Part shown: piece after piece, positions 45,271 to 53,963 of the stretch
How positions within the stretch are numbered: the first letter of the stretch is position 1
How the letters are laid out: each line of letters opens with the position of its first letter
Source of the DNA: Chloroflexota bacterium
GTDB lineage: Bacteria; Chloroflexota; UBA11872
Assembly: GCA_022824495.1 (NCBI GenBank)
Contig: JAJDZU010000006.1
Location: forward strand, 186,001 to 250,000
DNA: 64,000 bases
Reading direction: 5' to 3'
Made by a program: the position numbers and the translations under genes
Notes under the pieces: generated by a model
Seen by the model: the letters and a program-made list of their open reading frames with translations, nothing else
Databases searched by the model: none
Told to the model about the DNA's origin: nothing

Positions 45271-45999
45271 TCAGCCGGCTTCGTAGCCGGGGAGGATGCG
45301 GACGCCGGGATAGTTGACGGCGCGGCCGGCTTCGATTTCGAGGCGGTGGTCCCACTCGACCTGGTGCACGCGATAAGACCAGGCAGCGTCCCCGGGATCC
45401 CACCAGACCTCGGCCCAGTGGGCCACGTTGGCCCAGTGCGGCTCGTACTTCAGGCCTACGCTGCCGGGGCGCAGGATGGTGGTGGACTTGTATTCGAGCT
45501 CGAGCGGTGCATGGATGTGGCCCACGACCATCAAGGCGGGAGGATTGGGGCCGAGCAGGCGATCCAGTTCGGGCGCGGGCGTGTCGGCCCAAATGAAGTC
45601 CTGCAGATTGACGCCATTAGCGTGAGCCAGCAGCAGTTCCGGTCCGTCGTCGATCTGCAGGCGCAAGTGCTTTGGCAGGGCTGCCGCGCGTTCGCGCAGG
45701 TCCGACGGGAGCCGTTTCACCGTCCAGTCGAAGACGGCCAGGATGAGGTCGCGACGGAGTCCCCGGCCGGGGACGGGCTTGAACGAACCGAGCGCCAGAT
45801 CGCGTTCGGTGTCGCCCATCAGCAGCGCGACGCCGGCGTCCTCCAACTCGTCCCACACTTCCAGCGGGCGAGGGCCGCCGAGGAGTTGATCGCCGGCGGA
45901 AACGACGAGCTGGAACGGACCCCGCGCACGGATGTCATTCATTACCGCGCGCAGGGCGGTCAGGTTGGCGTGTACGTCGGTAAGTACCGCGATTCGCAT
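45271..45999 (-). CDS. Calcineurin-like metallophosphoesterase
   Basis: A 242-residue phosphoesterase. TDVHANLTAL, VVSAGDQLLGG, LLMGDTERDL, LLAHANGVN and VVGHIHAPLEL give the five metal-site motifs; the fourth has AHAN rather than GHxH. A paralogue lies at 16924-17703. ATG 45999 starts at the conserved MRIAVLTDVH. It is divergent from the ribosomal operon. Confidence 0.9.
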   Translation of the reverse strand: MRIAVLTDVHANLTALRAVMNDIRARGPFQLVVSAGDQLLGGPRPLEVWDELEDAGVALLMGDTERDLALGSFKPVPGRGLRRDLILAVFDWTVKRLPSDLRERAAALPKHLRLQIDDGPELLLAHANGVNLQDFIWADTPAPELDRLLGPNPPALMVVGHIHAPLELEYKSTTILRPGSVGLKYEPHWANVAHWAEVWWDPGDAAWSYRVHQVEWDHRLEIEAGRAVNYPGVRILPGYEAG

Positions 46000-46153
46000 G
46001 CAGCGGCCGAGGGGTGGGAGGTTCCGCGCCGGCTCCACAGCGGGGCGGCGGGCAGAAAGGGGCCTGTTTAGCGTAAGCAGCGCACGCTGGGGCTGGCAAT
46101 AGTTTGGCGGGAAAAGCGGAGCGTGCCTGGAAGCTATGGTAGGCTCGCCTGAG

Positions 46154-46185
46154 CGCGACGCCGATCCGTGCGTCGCGTCCTTTTT
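46154..46185 (+). terminator. Intrinsic terminator-like hairpin in the rpmI leader
   Basis: CGCGACGC, loop CGATCCGT, GCGTCGCG: an 8-bp perfect stem, followed by TCCTTTTT. It ends 8 bases before the rpmI ATG and leaves no room for a Shine-Dalgarno, so it may be an attenuator of the L35-L20 operon. Confidence 0.65.
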
Positions 46186-46192
46186 GTCCCCG

Positions 46193-46390
46193 ATGCCCAA
46201 ACTCAAAACCCGTAAGGCAGCCATCAAGCGTCTGCGCCGCACGCGGCGCGGCAAAATCACGTCGTCCAAGTCGTGGGCCGGCCCGTACCGGCGGCGCAAG
46301 AGCCGTCGCGCTCGCCGGGCGAAGAATCGCGAACACTCGCTGCCGCCGGGGCAGCGACGGCAGGCTGAACGCCTGCTGGCGACAAACTGA
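46193..46390 (+). CDS. rpmI: Ribosomal protein bL35
   Basis: A 65-residue, highly basic protein with the L35 start MPKLKTRKAAIKR and RRRGKITSSKSW-like core. The infC gene that usually precedes it is missing. rplT follows 9 bases later. Confidence 0.95.
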   Translation: MPKLKTRKAAIKRLRRTRRGKITSSKSWAGPYRRRKSRRARRAKNREHSLPPGQRRQAERLLATN

Positions 46391-46399
46391 GGCAAACCA

Positions 46400-46753
46400 A
46401 TGGCTCGTGTTAAGCGCGGTGTAACCAAGCGCCGCCGGCACCGCAAGGTGCTGAAGGCCGTGCGCGGCCACCGCGGCGCGCGCAGCCGGCACTTCCGTGC
46501 CGCGCATGAGGAACTCATGCACGCGCGGCAGTACGCCTACCGCGACCGGCGGGCTCGCAAGCGGCAGATGCGGCGCCTCTGGATCATGCGCATCAACGCC
46601 GGCGCCCGCCTGCACGGCCTGACCTACAGCACGTTCATCCGTGGCTTGCAGGCCGCGAACGTCACGCTGGACCGCAAGGCACTGGCGGACCTCGCGGCCA
46701 ACGAGCCGGCCGCCTTCGAAGCTCTGGCCGACACTGCCCGAGCCGCGGCCTAG
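46400..46753 (+). CDS. rplT: Ribosomal protein bL20
   Basis: A 117-residue 23S-binding protein. [42 protein letters not shown] and NRKALADLA-like ending (here [13 protein letters not shown]) identify it. L20 in other bacteria represses its own operon through the leader RNA. Confidence 0.97.
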   Translation: MARVKRGVTKRRRHRKVLKAVRGHRGARSRHFRAAHEELMHARQYAYRDRRARKRQMRRLWIMRINAGARLHGLTYSTFIRGLQAANVTLDRKALADLAANEPAAFEALADTARAAA

Positions 46754-46787
46754 GGCGGCGTAGTCCCGGCGCGGGGCCACTCCCGCC

Positions 46788-47567
46788 ATGATTACCAGCG
46801 TTCGGAATCCGCAGGTAGCGCTGGCGCGCCGATTGCATCGAGCATCCGTGCGGCAGCGCGACGGTCTCATCCTGCTCGAGGGTCCGCGCCTGGTGATGGA
46901 AGCCGCCCAAGCCGGCGTCCTCCAGACCGTCCTGGTTGCGGACTACCCCAAACCCGACATCAAGCTTGCGGCCGACGCGGCGGCGGAGTCCGGGGCGAGG
47001 GTGCTAACCGCCGCGCCGCACGTGCTAACCGCAGCCGCCGACAGCGCCTCGCGACAGGCCATCGTGGCGGTTGGACACCGACCGCAGGTCGCCGAGCTTG
47101 AAGGCACGCCGCTGGTCCTGGTGATCGACGGCGTGCAGGATCCGGGGAACGTGGGAACGCTGGTCAGATCGGGCGCGGCCGCCGGAGCGACGCTGATCGT
47201 TCGCACGCGGGGGAGCGCCGACCCCTTCGGACCCAAGGCCCTGCGCGCCGGGGTGGGCGCACACTTCCGACTTCCAATTCGAGACGCGGCCACCCCTGCG
47301 GACCTGAAGCCGCTGGCGGAAGGCATTGCCTTCTACACCGCGGCGGCCGACGCCGAGCGCGGCTATCACGATATTGACTGGACCGGCCCTTGCGGACTGG
47401 TGGTGGGCGCGGAGACGCGCGGTGTGTCCGACGCCTGGCGAGCCGCCTGCCGGGAAGCCGTGGGCGTACCGATGCTCCGCGGCGTCGAGTCGCTGAATGC
47501 AGGGGCCGCGGCCGCCGTTATCCTGTTCGAGGCCGCGCGGCAGCGCGCGGCACTCCCCCAGAGCTGA
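46788..47567 (+). CDS. TrmH/SpoU family RNA 2'-O-methyltransferase
   Basis: A 259-residue SPOUT methyltransferase with an N-terminal RNA-binding domain (RNPQVALARRLHR). The knotted-domain motifs are VIDGVQDPGNVGTLVRSGAA, LVVGAETRGVS and MLRGVESLNAGAAAAVILFE. It methylates ribose in rRNA or tRNA; its place beside rplT and pheS, as in many bacteria, suggests rRNA. Confidence 0.92.
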   Translation: MITSVRNPQVALARRLHRASVRQRDGLILLEGPRLVMEAAQAGVLQTVLVADYPKPDIKLAADAAAESGARVLTAAPHVLTAAADSASRQAIVAVGHRPQVAELEGTPLVLVIDGVQDPGNVGTLVRSGAAAGATLIVRTRGSADPFGPKALRAGVGAHFRLPIRDAATPADLKPLAEGIAFYTAAADAERGYHDIDWTGPCGLVVGAETRGVSDAWRAACREAVGVPMLRGVESLNAGAAAAVILFEAARQRAALPQS

Positions 47568-47573
47568 CCAACG

Positions 47574-48596
47574 GTGCAAGAGCGACTTGACGCCCTGCTG
47601 AGCGCCGCCCGCGCGGAGCTGGCCGCCGCCACGGACGACGCGGCGCTGGAGCAGTGGCGGGTCACGCACCTGGGACGCCGCAGCGAGCTCACCGGCCTGC
47701 TGCGTTCGGTCGGCAGCCTGCCGCGCGAGGAACGGCGCGAAGCCGGCCAGGCGGCCAACGCCGCGCGACGCGAGTTCGAGTCGGCGTTCGAGGCCCGCCA
47801 GGCGGAGCTGCGGCGCGGCGCCGACGGCGCGCAGGTGGACGTGACCATGCCCGGCTACCCGGTGCGCCTGGGCAGCCTGCATCCGCTGACTCGAACGCTG
47901 CGGGAGATTCGCCGGGTGTTGGCGCCCCTGGGCTTCCGGGCCGTCAGCGGGCCCGAAGTGGAGTGGGACCGCTACAACTTCGAATTGCTGAACATCCCGG
48001 CGGACCACCCGGCGCGGGACATGTGGGACACGTTCCACATTGACGACAAGGCCCGGCCGGGGGAGCTGTTGCTGCGAACTCACACGTCGCCGGTTCAGGC
48101 GAGAGTGATGGAGCAGATCCAGCCGCCGGTACGGGTGATCGTGCCCGGCAAGGTCTACCGCTACGAGGACCGCGACGCCTCGCACGAAGCCGAGTTCATG
48201 CAGGTGGAGGGCCTGGCCATCGACAAGCACATCACGATGGCCGACCTGCGTGGGACGTTGACCTATTTCGTGCGGGCCATGTTCGGCCCTGACCGCGAAC
48301 TGCGGATTCGGGCCAGCTACTTCCCGTTCACGGAGCCCAGCGCCGAGGCCGAGATGTCCTGCCACGCCTGCAACGGCGACGGCTGCCCGGTGTGCGGCGG
48401 GACCGGCTGGATCGAGATCCTGGGTTCCGGGATGGTCCATCCGAAGGTTCTGGCCGACGTGGGCTACGACCCGGACGTGTACCAGGGTTTCGCCTTCGGC
48501 ATGGGCGTGGAGCGGATCGCCATGCTCAAGTACGGCGTGACCGACATCCGGTCCTTCTACCGCAACGACCTGCGGTTCCTGCGGCAGTTGCGCTGA
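47574..48596 (+). CDS. pheS: Phenylalanyl-tRNA synthetase alpha subunit
   Basis: A 340-residue class II synthetase subunit. The N-terminal coiled coil binds tRNA; motif 2 (KVYRYEDRDASHEAEFMQVEG) and motif 3 (GFAFGMGVERIAMLKYGV) are clear. A four-cysteine cluster (CHACNGDGCPVC) precedes GWIEILGSGMVHP. It starts 7 bases after the methyltransferase and ends 3 bases before pheT. Confidence 0.97.
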   Translation: MQERLDALLSAARAELAAATDDAALEQWRVTHLGRRSELTGLLRSVGSLPREERREAGQAANAARREFESAFEARQAELRRGADGAQVDVTMPGYPVRLGSLHPLTRTLREIRRVLAPLGFRAVSGPEVEWDRYNFELLNIPADHPARDMWDTFHIDDKARPGELLLRTHTSPVQARVMEQIQPPVRVIVPGKVYRYEDRDASHEAEFMQVEGLAIDKHITMADLRGTLTYFVRAMFGPDRELRIRASYFPFTEPSAEAEMSCHACNGDGCPVCGGTGWIEILGSGMVHPKVLADVGYDPDVYQGFAFGMGVERIAMLKYGVTDIRSFYRNDLRFLRQLR

Positions 48597-48599
48597 GCC

Positions 48600-51122
48600 A
48601 TGCGGGTTCCCTTCGAGTGGCTGTGCGAGTTGACGGGGATCGAGGCGTCCGTCGACGACGTGGCCACGCGCCTGACCAATGCGGGTTTCGAGGTCGGAGC
48701 GATCCACCGCGCCGGCGAGCACTGGGACCGCATCGTGGTGGGCGAAGTGGTACGTATCGACCCACACCCCAACGCCGACCGACTGAATCTGCCGACCGTG
48801 ATCACGGGCAGCGAGGAGATCCAGGTGGTCTGCGGCGCCTGGAACTTCGAGGTTGGCGACCGGATTGCTTTCGCTCCCGCAGGTGCGCGGCTCTGGGATC
48901 CCTACGCCGATGAGCCGGTGCTGAAGGAACTGAAGCCGACGCGCATTCGGGGCGTGGTCTCGCGCGGCATGTTGTGCTCCACGAAGGAACTGGGCATCAG
49001 CGACGACCACGAGGGAATCCTGGTCCTGGATCCCGACGCGCCGCTGGGCCGGCCGCTGGCGGAGGCGCTGGGCGGCGAAGTGCTGGAGTTCGAGCTCAAG
49101 GCCAACCGCCCGGACGCGCTGTCGGTGCTGGGCATCGCCCGCGAGGCAGCGGCGCTGTACGGAACGCAGGTGCGCTCGCCGGTTCCTGACGACCGCGCGG
49201 GAGAGGATGGACCGAGCCAGCCGGTTCAACTGCAGATCGACGATCCGTCGCTCTGCGCCCGGTATTCGGCCGCCCTCGTGCATGACGTGACGGTCGGCGA
49301 GTCGCCGGCCTGGATGCGGGACCGGCTGGAACAGGCAGGGGTGCGTCCGATCAGCACGATCGTGGATGCCACCAACTACGTGATGCTGGAACTGGGGCAG
49401 CCGCTGCACGCCTTCGACTGGGACACGGTGCGTGGCGGATTCATCGGCGTTCGCACGCCGCGGCCGGGCGAGCGCCTGGTGACGCTGGACGGCCAGGACC
49501 GCGAGCTAACGCCGGAGACCCTCTGCATCGTGGACGCCGAGGGGCCGGTAGCGCTGGCGGGGGTGATGGGCGGCCTGGATACCGAGGTCACGGACAGGAC
49601 GTCGACCGTGTTGCTGGAATCGGCCACCTTCGATCCGGTCAGCATTCGCCGTACGGCGCATCGCCTGAACCTGCGGAGCGAGGCGTCGCGACGCTTCGAG
49701 AAAGGCCTGCCACCCGAGTTGACGGTGCTGGCGCTGCGTCGCTGCGTGCAGCTCATCGAGGAGATTGGCGCCGGCCGGGGCGAGTTCCTGACAGCCGACG
49801 CCTACCCCGAGCCATCGGATCCGGCGCCGGTGTCGCTGGCGTTCGACCGCATCGAGCGGCTGATGGGCGTGGCCTATGACCGAGGCGAGGTCCGGCAGGC
49901 GCTCAGTTCGCTGGAGTTCGGGTTGGACGAGGACGGGGACGCGCTGCGCGTGACTCCGCCGTTCTGGCGACGCGACGTGACGGCGCCGGCGGATGTGGTG
50001 GAAGAAGTGGCCCGCCTGGTCGGCTACGAGCGCATTCCGGACACGCTGCCCACGGGGCAGGTGATGGACCTGGCGCCGGGAGAGATTGACGAGCGCGACG
50101 ACGAAGCGCGGGACGTGATGGCGGGCCTGGGCTTTGCCGAGTGCGTGACATATGCGCTGACCAGCGAGGCGCGGATGGCAAGGCTGGTGCCGCCGGACCT
50201 GCTGGACGCTCCGCCGGAGTCGCCGCTGGGTGATGCGGACGCGTGGGCGGCGGTGCGCGAGACGGCCATGGACGACGCTGGACGGGCCCTGGCGGACCGG
50301 CTGCTGCCCCTTGACCGCGAGCCGCTGCGCCTGCGCAACCCGCTCTCGATGGAAGAGAACGCCCTGCGCCTGACCGGCCTGGGCACCATGCTGGAAACCC
50401 TGCGCGCAAACCGCCGGCACGCGGACCGGGACCTGTTGCTCTTTGACTATCAGCCCTCGTTCCTGGCGCGAGACGGCGACCTGCCGGAGGAACCGAACTT
50501 CCTGACCGCCGTGATCGGCGAGCGGGTCAGCGCCGGTCGCTGGAACGAAACCGGCTCCGTGGAACTGCCGTTCGTGCGCGGGGTGGTTGACGAACTGCTG
50601 TCGCGCTCAGGCGTGCCAGCCGACGAGGCGAGTCACGACGACCTTCAGCACCCGACTTTCGCGTCCGGCGCCTTTGCCGCCGTTACCTACCGGGGCCGCC
50701 TCCTGGCCGCCTACGGCGAGGTGGACGCCGAGGTGGCCGAGGCTTTCGACCTTGACGAACGGTCCTGGGCGCTGCTGGTGGACATGCCGGCGGTTCGCGA
50801 AGCCTCCGCAGGCCCTCCCAGTTTCAGCGCCTGGTCGGAGTACCCCTCAGCCCTGCGCGACCTGGCGATCGTGGTGGACGCCGAAGTGACGCAGGCCGAC
50901 GTCTACGACGCCATCCTGCGCGCCGGCCGTCCGCTCCTTCAGTCGGCCCGCCTCTTCGACGAGTACCGCGGCGAACAAATCCCCCCCGGCAAACGCAGCC
51001 TCGCCTACGCCCTCAGCTACGCCGCACCGGACCGGACGCTGACGGATAAGCAGGCGGATCGCGCGCACAACCGGGTGGTGCGGGCGTTGCAGCATCGGTT
51101 GGGCGCGGAGTTGCGCGGCTAG
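48600..51122 (+). CDS. pheT: Phenylalanyl-tRNA synthetase beta subunit
   Basis: An 840-residue subunit with, in order, an EMAP/tRNA-binding domain (VVGEVVRIDPHPNADRLN), B3/B4 editing domain, the B5 domain (RFEKGLPPELT), the catalytic-like core and the C-terminal ferredoxin-fold anticodon-binding domain (YPSALRDLAIVVDAEV...GKRSLAYALSYAAPDRTL). Complete and of normal length. Confidence 0.97.
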   Translation: MRVPFEWLCELTGIEASVDDVATRLTNAGFEVGAIHRAGEHWDRIVVGEVVRIDPHPNADRLNLPTVITGSEEIQVVCGAWNFEVGDRIAFAPAGARLWDPYADEPVLKELKPTRIRGVVSRGMLCSTKELGISDDHEGILVLDPDAPLGRPLAEALGGEVLEFELKANRPDALSVLGIAREAAALYGTQVRSPVPDDRAGEDGPSQPVQLQIDDPSLCARYSAALVHDVTVGESPAWMRDRLEQAGVRPISTIVDATNYVMLELGQPLHAFDWDTVRGGFIGVRTPRPGERLVTLDGQDRELTPETLCIVDAEGPVALAGVMGGLDTEVTDRTSTVLLESATFDPVSIRRTAHRLNLRSEASRRFEKGLPPELTVLALRRCVQLIEEIGAGRGEFLTADAYPEPSDPAPVSLAFDRIERLMGVAYDRGEVRQALSSLEFGLDEDGDALRVTPPFWRRDVTAPADVVEEVARLVGYERIPDTLPTGQVMDLAPGEIDERDDEARDVMAGLGFAECVTYALTSEARMARLVPPDLLDAPPESPLGDADAWAAVRETAMDDAGRALADRLLPLDREPLRLRNPLSMEENALRLTGLGTMLETLRANRRHADRDLLLFDYQPSFLARDGDLPEEPNFLTAVIGERVSAGRWNETGSVELPFVRGVVDELLSRSGVPADEASHDDLQHPTFASGAFAAVTYRGRLLAAYGEVDAEVAEAFDLDERSWALLVDMPAVREASAGPPSFSAWSEYPSALRDLAIVVDAEVTQADVYDAILRAGRPLLQSARLFDEYRGEQIPPGKRSLAYALSYAAPDRTLTDKQADRAHNRVVRALQHRLGAELRG

Positions 51123-51223
51123 GTCACACTCGTCCCGGTTAGGATCGTAGATTCCAACGCATCATGGCGAAAATAGCCAGTGCCACACTCACTTTGCGCG
51201 ACATTCGTGTTCGATCCAAGCTA

Positions 51224-51745
51224 TCAACGCCAGTCGAACCTAATATCAAGCTCACGCAACACAGTGTAAATGTCCTGGTACTGGATTCCGAACTGCTTAC
51301 AGACGTTCGGCAGGGGCACTCTGTTCTTTGACTCTAGCCGAAGAGTTTCATGAGTAACTACAATCGCGCTATGGACTTTTCCGTAAGCTGCAATCCATCC
51401 GTCAGCTACGCGAGCAAACTCATCCTCAGCAGCCTGCGAGAACTGTTGTCGCTGCCGGACCCACTGCTGCATCTCCGAAAAAGTTTGTACAACGTCTCGT
51501 TCAGCAGTAGAGAAGAACATCACGCCAGCGACCTGATCAGCCCACTCGACTAATCCAGCAGGATAAAGAAGTTCCGCACGAACTCTATCGATACTCGATA
51601 CTCTTCCCTGGTGGGCATAATGCGTAAGACTCTCCCAGAACCCCGGACAGAGGTCCGGCGCATAGTACTGGCGAAAGGCTGTCACGAACACGTTGGTATC
51701 GAGAACATAGGTCCTCGGCTCGCGCGCCGTTGAACTCGCGATCAC
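51224..51745 (-). CDS. DUF4411 PIN-like toxin candidate
   Basis: A 173-residue protein of the DUF4411 family, a PIN-like fold: D16 in YVLDTNVF, ADGWIAAYGKVHSAIVVTHE and the end VPLPNVCKQFGIQYQDIYTVLRELDI. The GTG start shares one base with the stop of the ImmA/IrrE gene (TAGTG). Such pairs behave as toxin-antitoxin-like modules in predictions; toxicity here is inference. Confidence 0.88.
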   Translation of the reverse strand: MIASSTAREPRTYVLDTNVFVTAFRQYYAPDLCPGFWESLTHYAHQGRVSSIDRVRAELLYPAGLVEWADQVAGVMFFSTAERDVVQTFSEMQQWVRQRQQFSQAAEDEFARVADGWIAAYGKVHSAIVVTHETLRLESKNRVPLPNVCKQFGIQYQDIYTVLRELDIRFDWR

Positions 51746-52911
51746 TAAATTGGCAGGCCCATCTTCTCAGGCATGCGCTCAAAGGTCTCGCCACGAATGC
51801 CCGTAAGGCCATATGCCTCACGATACGGCAGGCGACCCTCCTTGACGGCGCGAGCAACGGCGGTGCCAAATCGCGGACCAATACGCCATCGCTGAGTGCT
51901 CCAGAAGTTCCCGCCGCCAGACTCGCCACGCCGAATACTGCGGAGTTCATCATCCCTATAGTCTGAGTAGAAGTCGAAGAACATCCGCCGGCTGATCAAC
52001 TCAGAATCGAGGGCACGACGTGCGGCGACAAGTGAACTTACTTTGAAGTGACGCGCAATGGACTGATATGGATCCCGCGCCCGTCTAGCGTCACTCCAGA
52101 ATTCACTTAGCTCTGCCTCCGGTACCAGAAACTCGGCAGCGGCGCTATTGCAGAGGTTCTCAGTCTCGTCCGGCGGAGGCTGCAGTACCTCGAACCGAGA
52201 GACTCCATCCGATCCAATAAAGATATGCGCCAATTCGTGGGCCAGAGTAAATATCTGCGCGGCCTTGAAATCAGCGCTGTTAACAAACACCAGAGGAGCA
52301 TATTCGTCGACAAGGGCAAAGCCCTGAAATTCGTTTGGGTCGAGTTTTCGCCGCGTATTGTTTCCAACGATTCCATTGAACACGACAAGTACGCCGGCAT
52401 CTTCGATTCGATCACGAAGCCGTCTCAAGGCATCTGACCAAGTGCCCTCGGCCGCTGCCCATCCGTCGCTCAACTGCAGTGCATCGCGCATCGCCGTAGC
52501 TACGCGCTCAGGCCGAGAGTCCAGACTAAAGGCTCCCACAAAGTCCAGCGGGTCACTCTCTTCCTCAACGAGGTCGTCGTGCATCCAGGCCTGACGGCGC
52601 TGCATGAGGTAGACGGTCTCCAGGAGATCAGGACTCGGCCGCTCAAGTGCGTCACCGCTGCGGGTCCGAAAGTCGGAGATTGGCAAACGATCCTCGGGCG
52701 GCTCGTCTAAATACAGAAAACCCGCTGGGGTGTGGGTGTGATGCGCGACCTTGTCGGCTTGCGCAACTGTGATCGTGCCCGAGGCTTCCCATTCGGCCAC
52801 GCGTTCTGGCCGTACGCCAACCTTGCGGGCAAGCGCGTCAACGTCCAGGCTTGCCCGCTCACGCGCCCACTGCAACACAGACGGCTGCAAGGTGATCAGC
52901 AGCCTGCTCAT
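51745..52911 (-). CDS. XRE/ImmA-IrrE metallopeptidase fusion
   Basis: A 388-residue protein. The N-terminal helix-turn-helix (ALARKVGVRPERVAEWEASGTITVAQADKVA) binds DNA. The central ImmA/IrrE domain has the zinc motif in FTLAHELAHIFIG, near residue 222. Related proteins cleave repressors under stress. It probably regulates the DUF4411 gene it is coupled to. Codon use is less GC-biased than in neighbouring housekeeping genes, hinting at transfer. Confidence 0.9.
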   Translation of the reverse strand: MSRLLITLQPSVLQWARERASLDVDALARKVGVRPERVAEWEASGTITVAQADKVAHHTHTPAGFLYLDEPPEDRLPISDFRTRSGDALERPSPDLLETVYLMQRRQAWMHDDLVEEESDPLDFVGAFSLDSRPERVATAMRDALQLSDGWAAAEGTWSDALRRLRDRIEDAGVLVVFNGIVGNNTRRKLDPNEFQGFALVDEYAPLVFVNSADFKAAQIFTLAHELAHIFIGSDGVSRFEVLQPPPDETENLCNSAAAEFLVPEAELSEFWSDARRARDPYQSIARHFKVSSLVAARRALDSELISRRMFFDFYSDYRDDELRSIRRGESGGGNFWSTQRWRIGPRFGTAVARAVKEGRLPYREAYGLTGIRGETFERMPEKMGLPI

Positions 52912-53009
52912 GGCGCTGCCTCCTCGCCGCTAGTCGGCGAATGCATAACCCGGATTATATAAATCAGCCTGACCCGGCTTCCGACGACTGCCCGGTGCAG
53001 GCGTTCGGG

Positions 53010-53360
53010 CTACTCCTGGAAGGTGACGCTCGCCGCGTGGAGTTCGTCGGCGCAGGCCTGGTCGATGGGGACGGGGGTGGGGAGGTTGTTTTGCTGGATG
53101 TAGCCCTTGGAGGCCAGCCAGGCTTCGACTTCCTCGCCGCTGACGTCGGCCAGCATGCGGCCGTCCACGACCACGCACGGTGAGAGGGGCTGGCCGCTCC
53201 TGGCGACCATCTCGTAATAGTTGGTCGCTTCGTTGATGATGTCCTTGTCCTCGTAGTCGAGGCTGTACTTGTCGAACACGGCGCGGACGCCGGCGCTCCA
53301 GCCGCAGACGGGCTTGAGGTAGGCGGTGATGTTGGGCTGCTCGGTTGTCATGGGGTTCAC
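53010..53360 (-). CDS. Glutaredoxin-like protein
   Basis: A 116-residue thioredoxin-fold protein. The redox site is CGWS (C19-S22), followed by the family's SPCVVVDGRMLADVSGEEVEAWL, in which the cis-proline loop reads LSPCVVV. It is divergent from the candidate selenoprotein peroxiredoxin about 140 bases away, so it may be its reductant. ATG at 53360 or 53351. Confidence 0.85.
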   Translation of the reverse strand: MNPMTTEQPNITAYLKPVCGWSAGVRAVFDKYSLDYEDKDIINEATNYYEMVARSGQPLSPCVVVDGRMLADVSGEEVEAWLASKGYIQQNNLPTPVPIDQACADELHAASVTFQE

Positions 53361-53498
53361 TCACAGAGGCTGCACGGGTTGACCGATTCTGGCAGACCGG
53401 AGCGGCGACGGGAAGAGGAGCCTCGCGGGCGGACGAGAGTTGACCGGCGATTCCTGAGCCGCCACGCTGCGGGTGCCGCGCTGGAGAGGATGACCGGC

Positions 53499-53957
53499 AT
53501 GACGCGACTGAACGTAGGCGACCGATTCCCCGAACTGACGGGGCGCTGGGACGACGGCCGACCGGCCCGCATACCGGACGACCTGGAGGCTGGCCCGGCG
53601 GTGCTGCTGTTCTACCGCGGCCACTGGTGATCGCATTGCCGGCGGCAGTTGGTCGCCTATAGCTACGTGCTGGACGCCTTTGCCGCGCTGGGCGTGCAGG
53701 TGGTGGGCCTGTCGGTCGACTCGGCCGCGGACGCCGCGGCGACGCGCGAGCGCTTGCAGGTGGACGTGCCGCTGGTGGGCGAGCTTGCCTACCCGGAGTC
53801 GGTGGACGCGCTGGGGGCGTACCGAAACGAGGATCGGCAGTCGCACCAGGCCAGCGCGTTCGTGCTGGACTCTGACCGCCGCGTGGAGCACGCGGTGTAC
53901 AGCGCCACCAACGTCGGGCGGCTGATGCCCGCAGAGGTGCTGCGGATCCTCAGCTAG
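53499..53957 (+). CDS. Peroxiredoxin-like protein with in-frame UGA (candidate selenoprotein)
   Basis: A 152-residue AhpC/TSA-family protein if the TGA at 53628-53630 is read through. Before it lies VLLFYRGHW, and after it SHCRRQLVAYSYVLDAF, so codon 44 occupies exactly the position of the peroxidatic cysteine in the usual WCPxCRxQL motif. Cysteine 47 remains. The rest (VQVVGLSVDSAADAA, SAFVLDSDRRV) is intact. Just after the UGA, 53641-53657 folds into GGCGGC-AGTTG-GTCGCC, a hairpin with GU in the loop at a distance typical of bacterial SECIS elements. GGAGAGG lies nine bases before ATG 53499. Alternative: a recent nonsense mutation. Confidence 0.75.
53641..53657 (+). promoter_or_regulatory. 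Candidate SECIS hairpin
   Basis: Six-base-pair stem GGCGGC/GTCGCC (one G-U pair) with loop AGUUG, starting 10 bases after the UGA. Bacterial SelB needs such a hairpin with a GU-containing apical loop close downstream of the Sec codon. Confidence 0.5.
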
Positions 53958-53963
53958 CCGAGG

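Noticed and set aside
47025-49409. Very long antisense open frame over trmH-pheS-pheT
   Set aside because: Typical high-GC shadow; the plus-strand genes are unambiguous.
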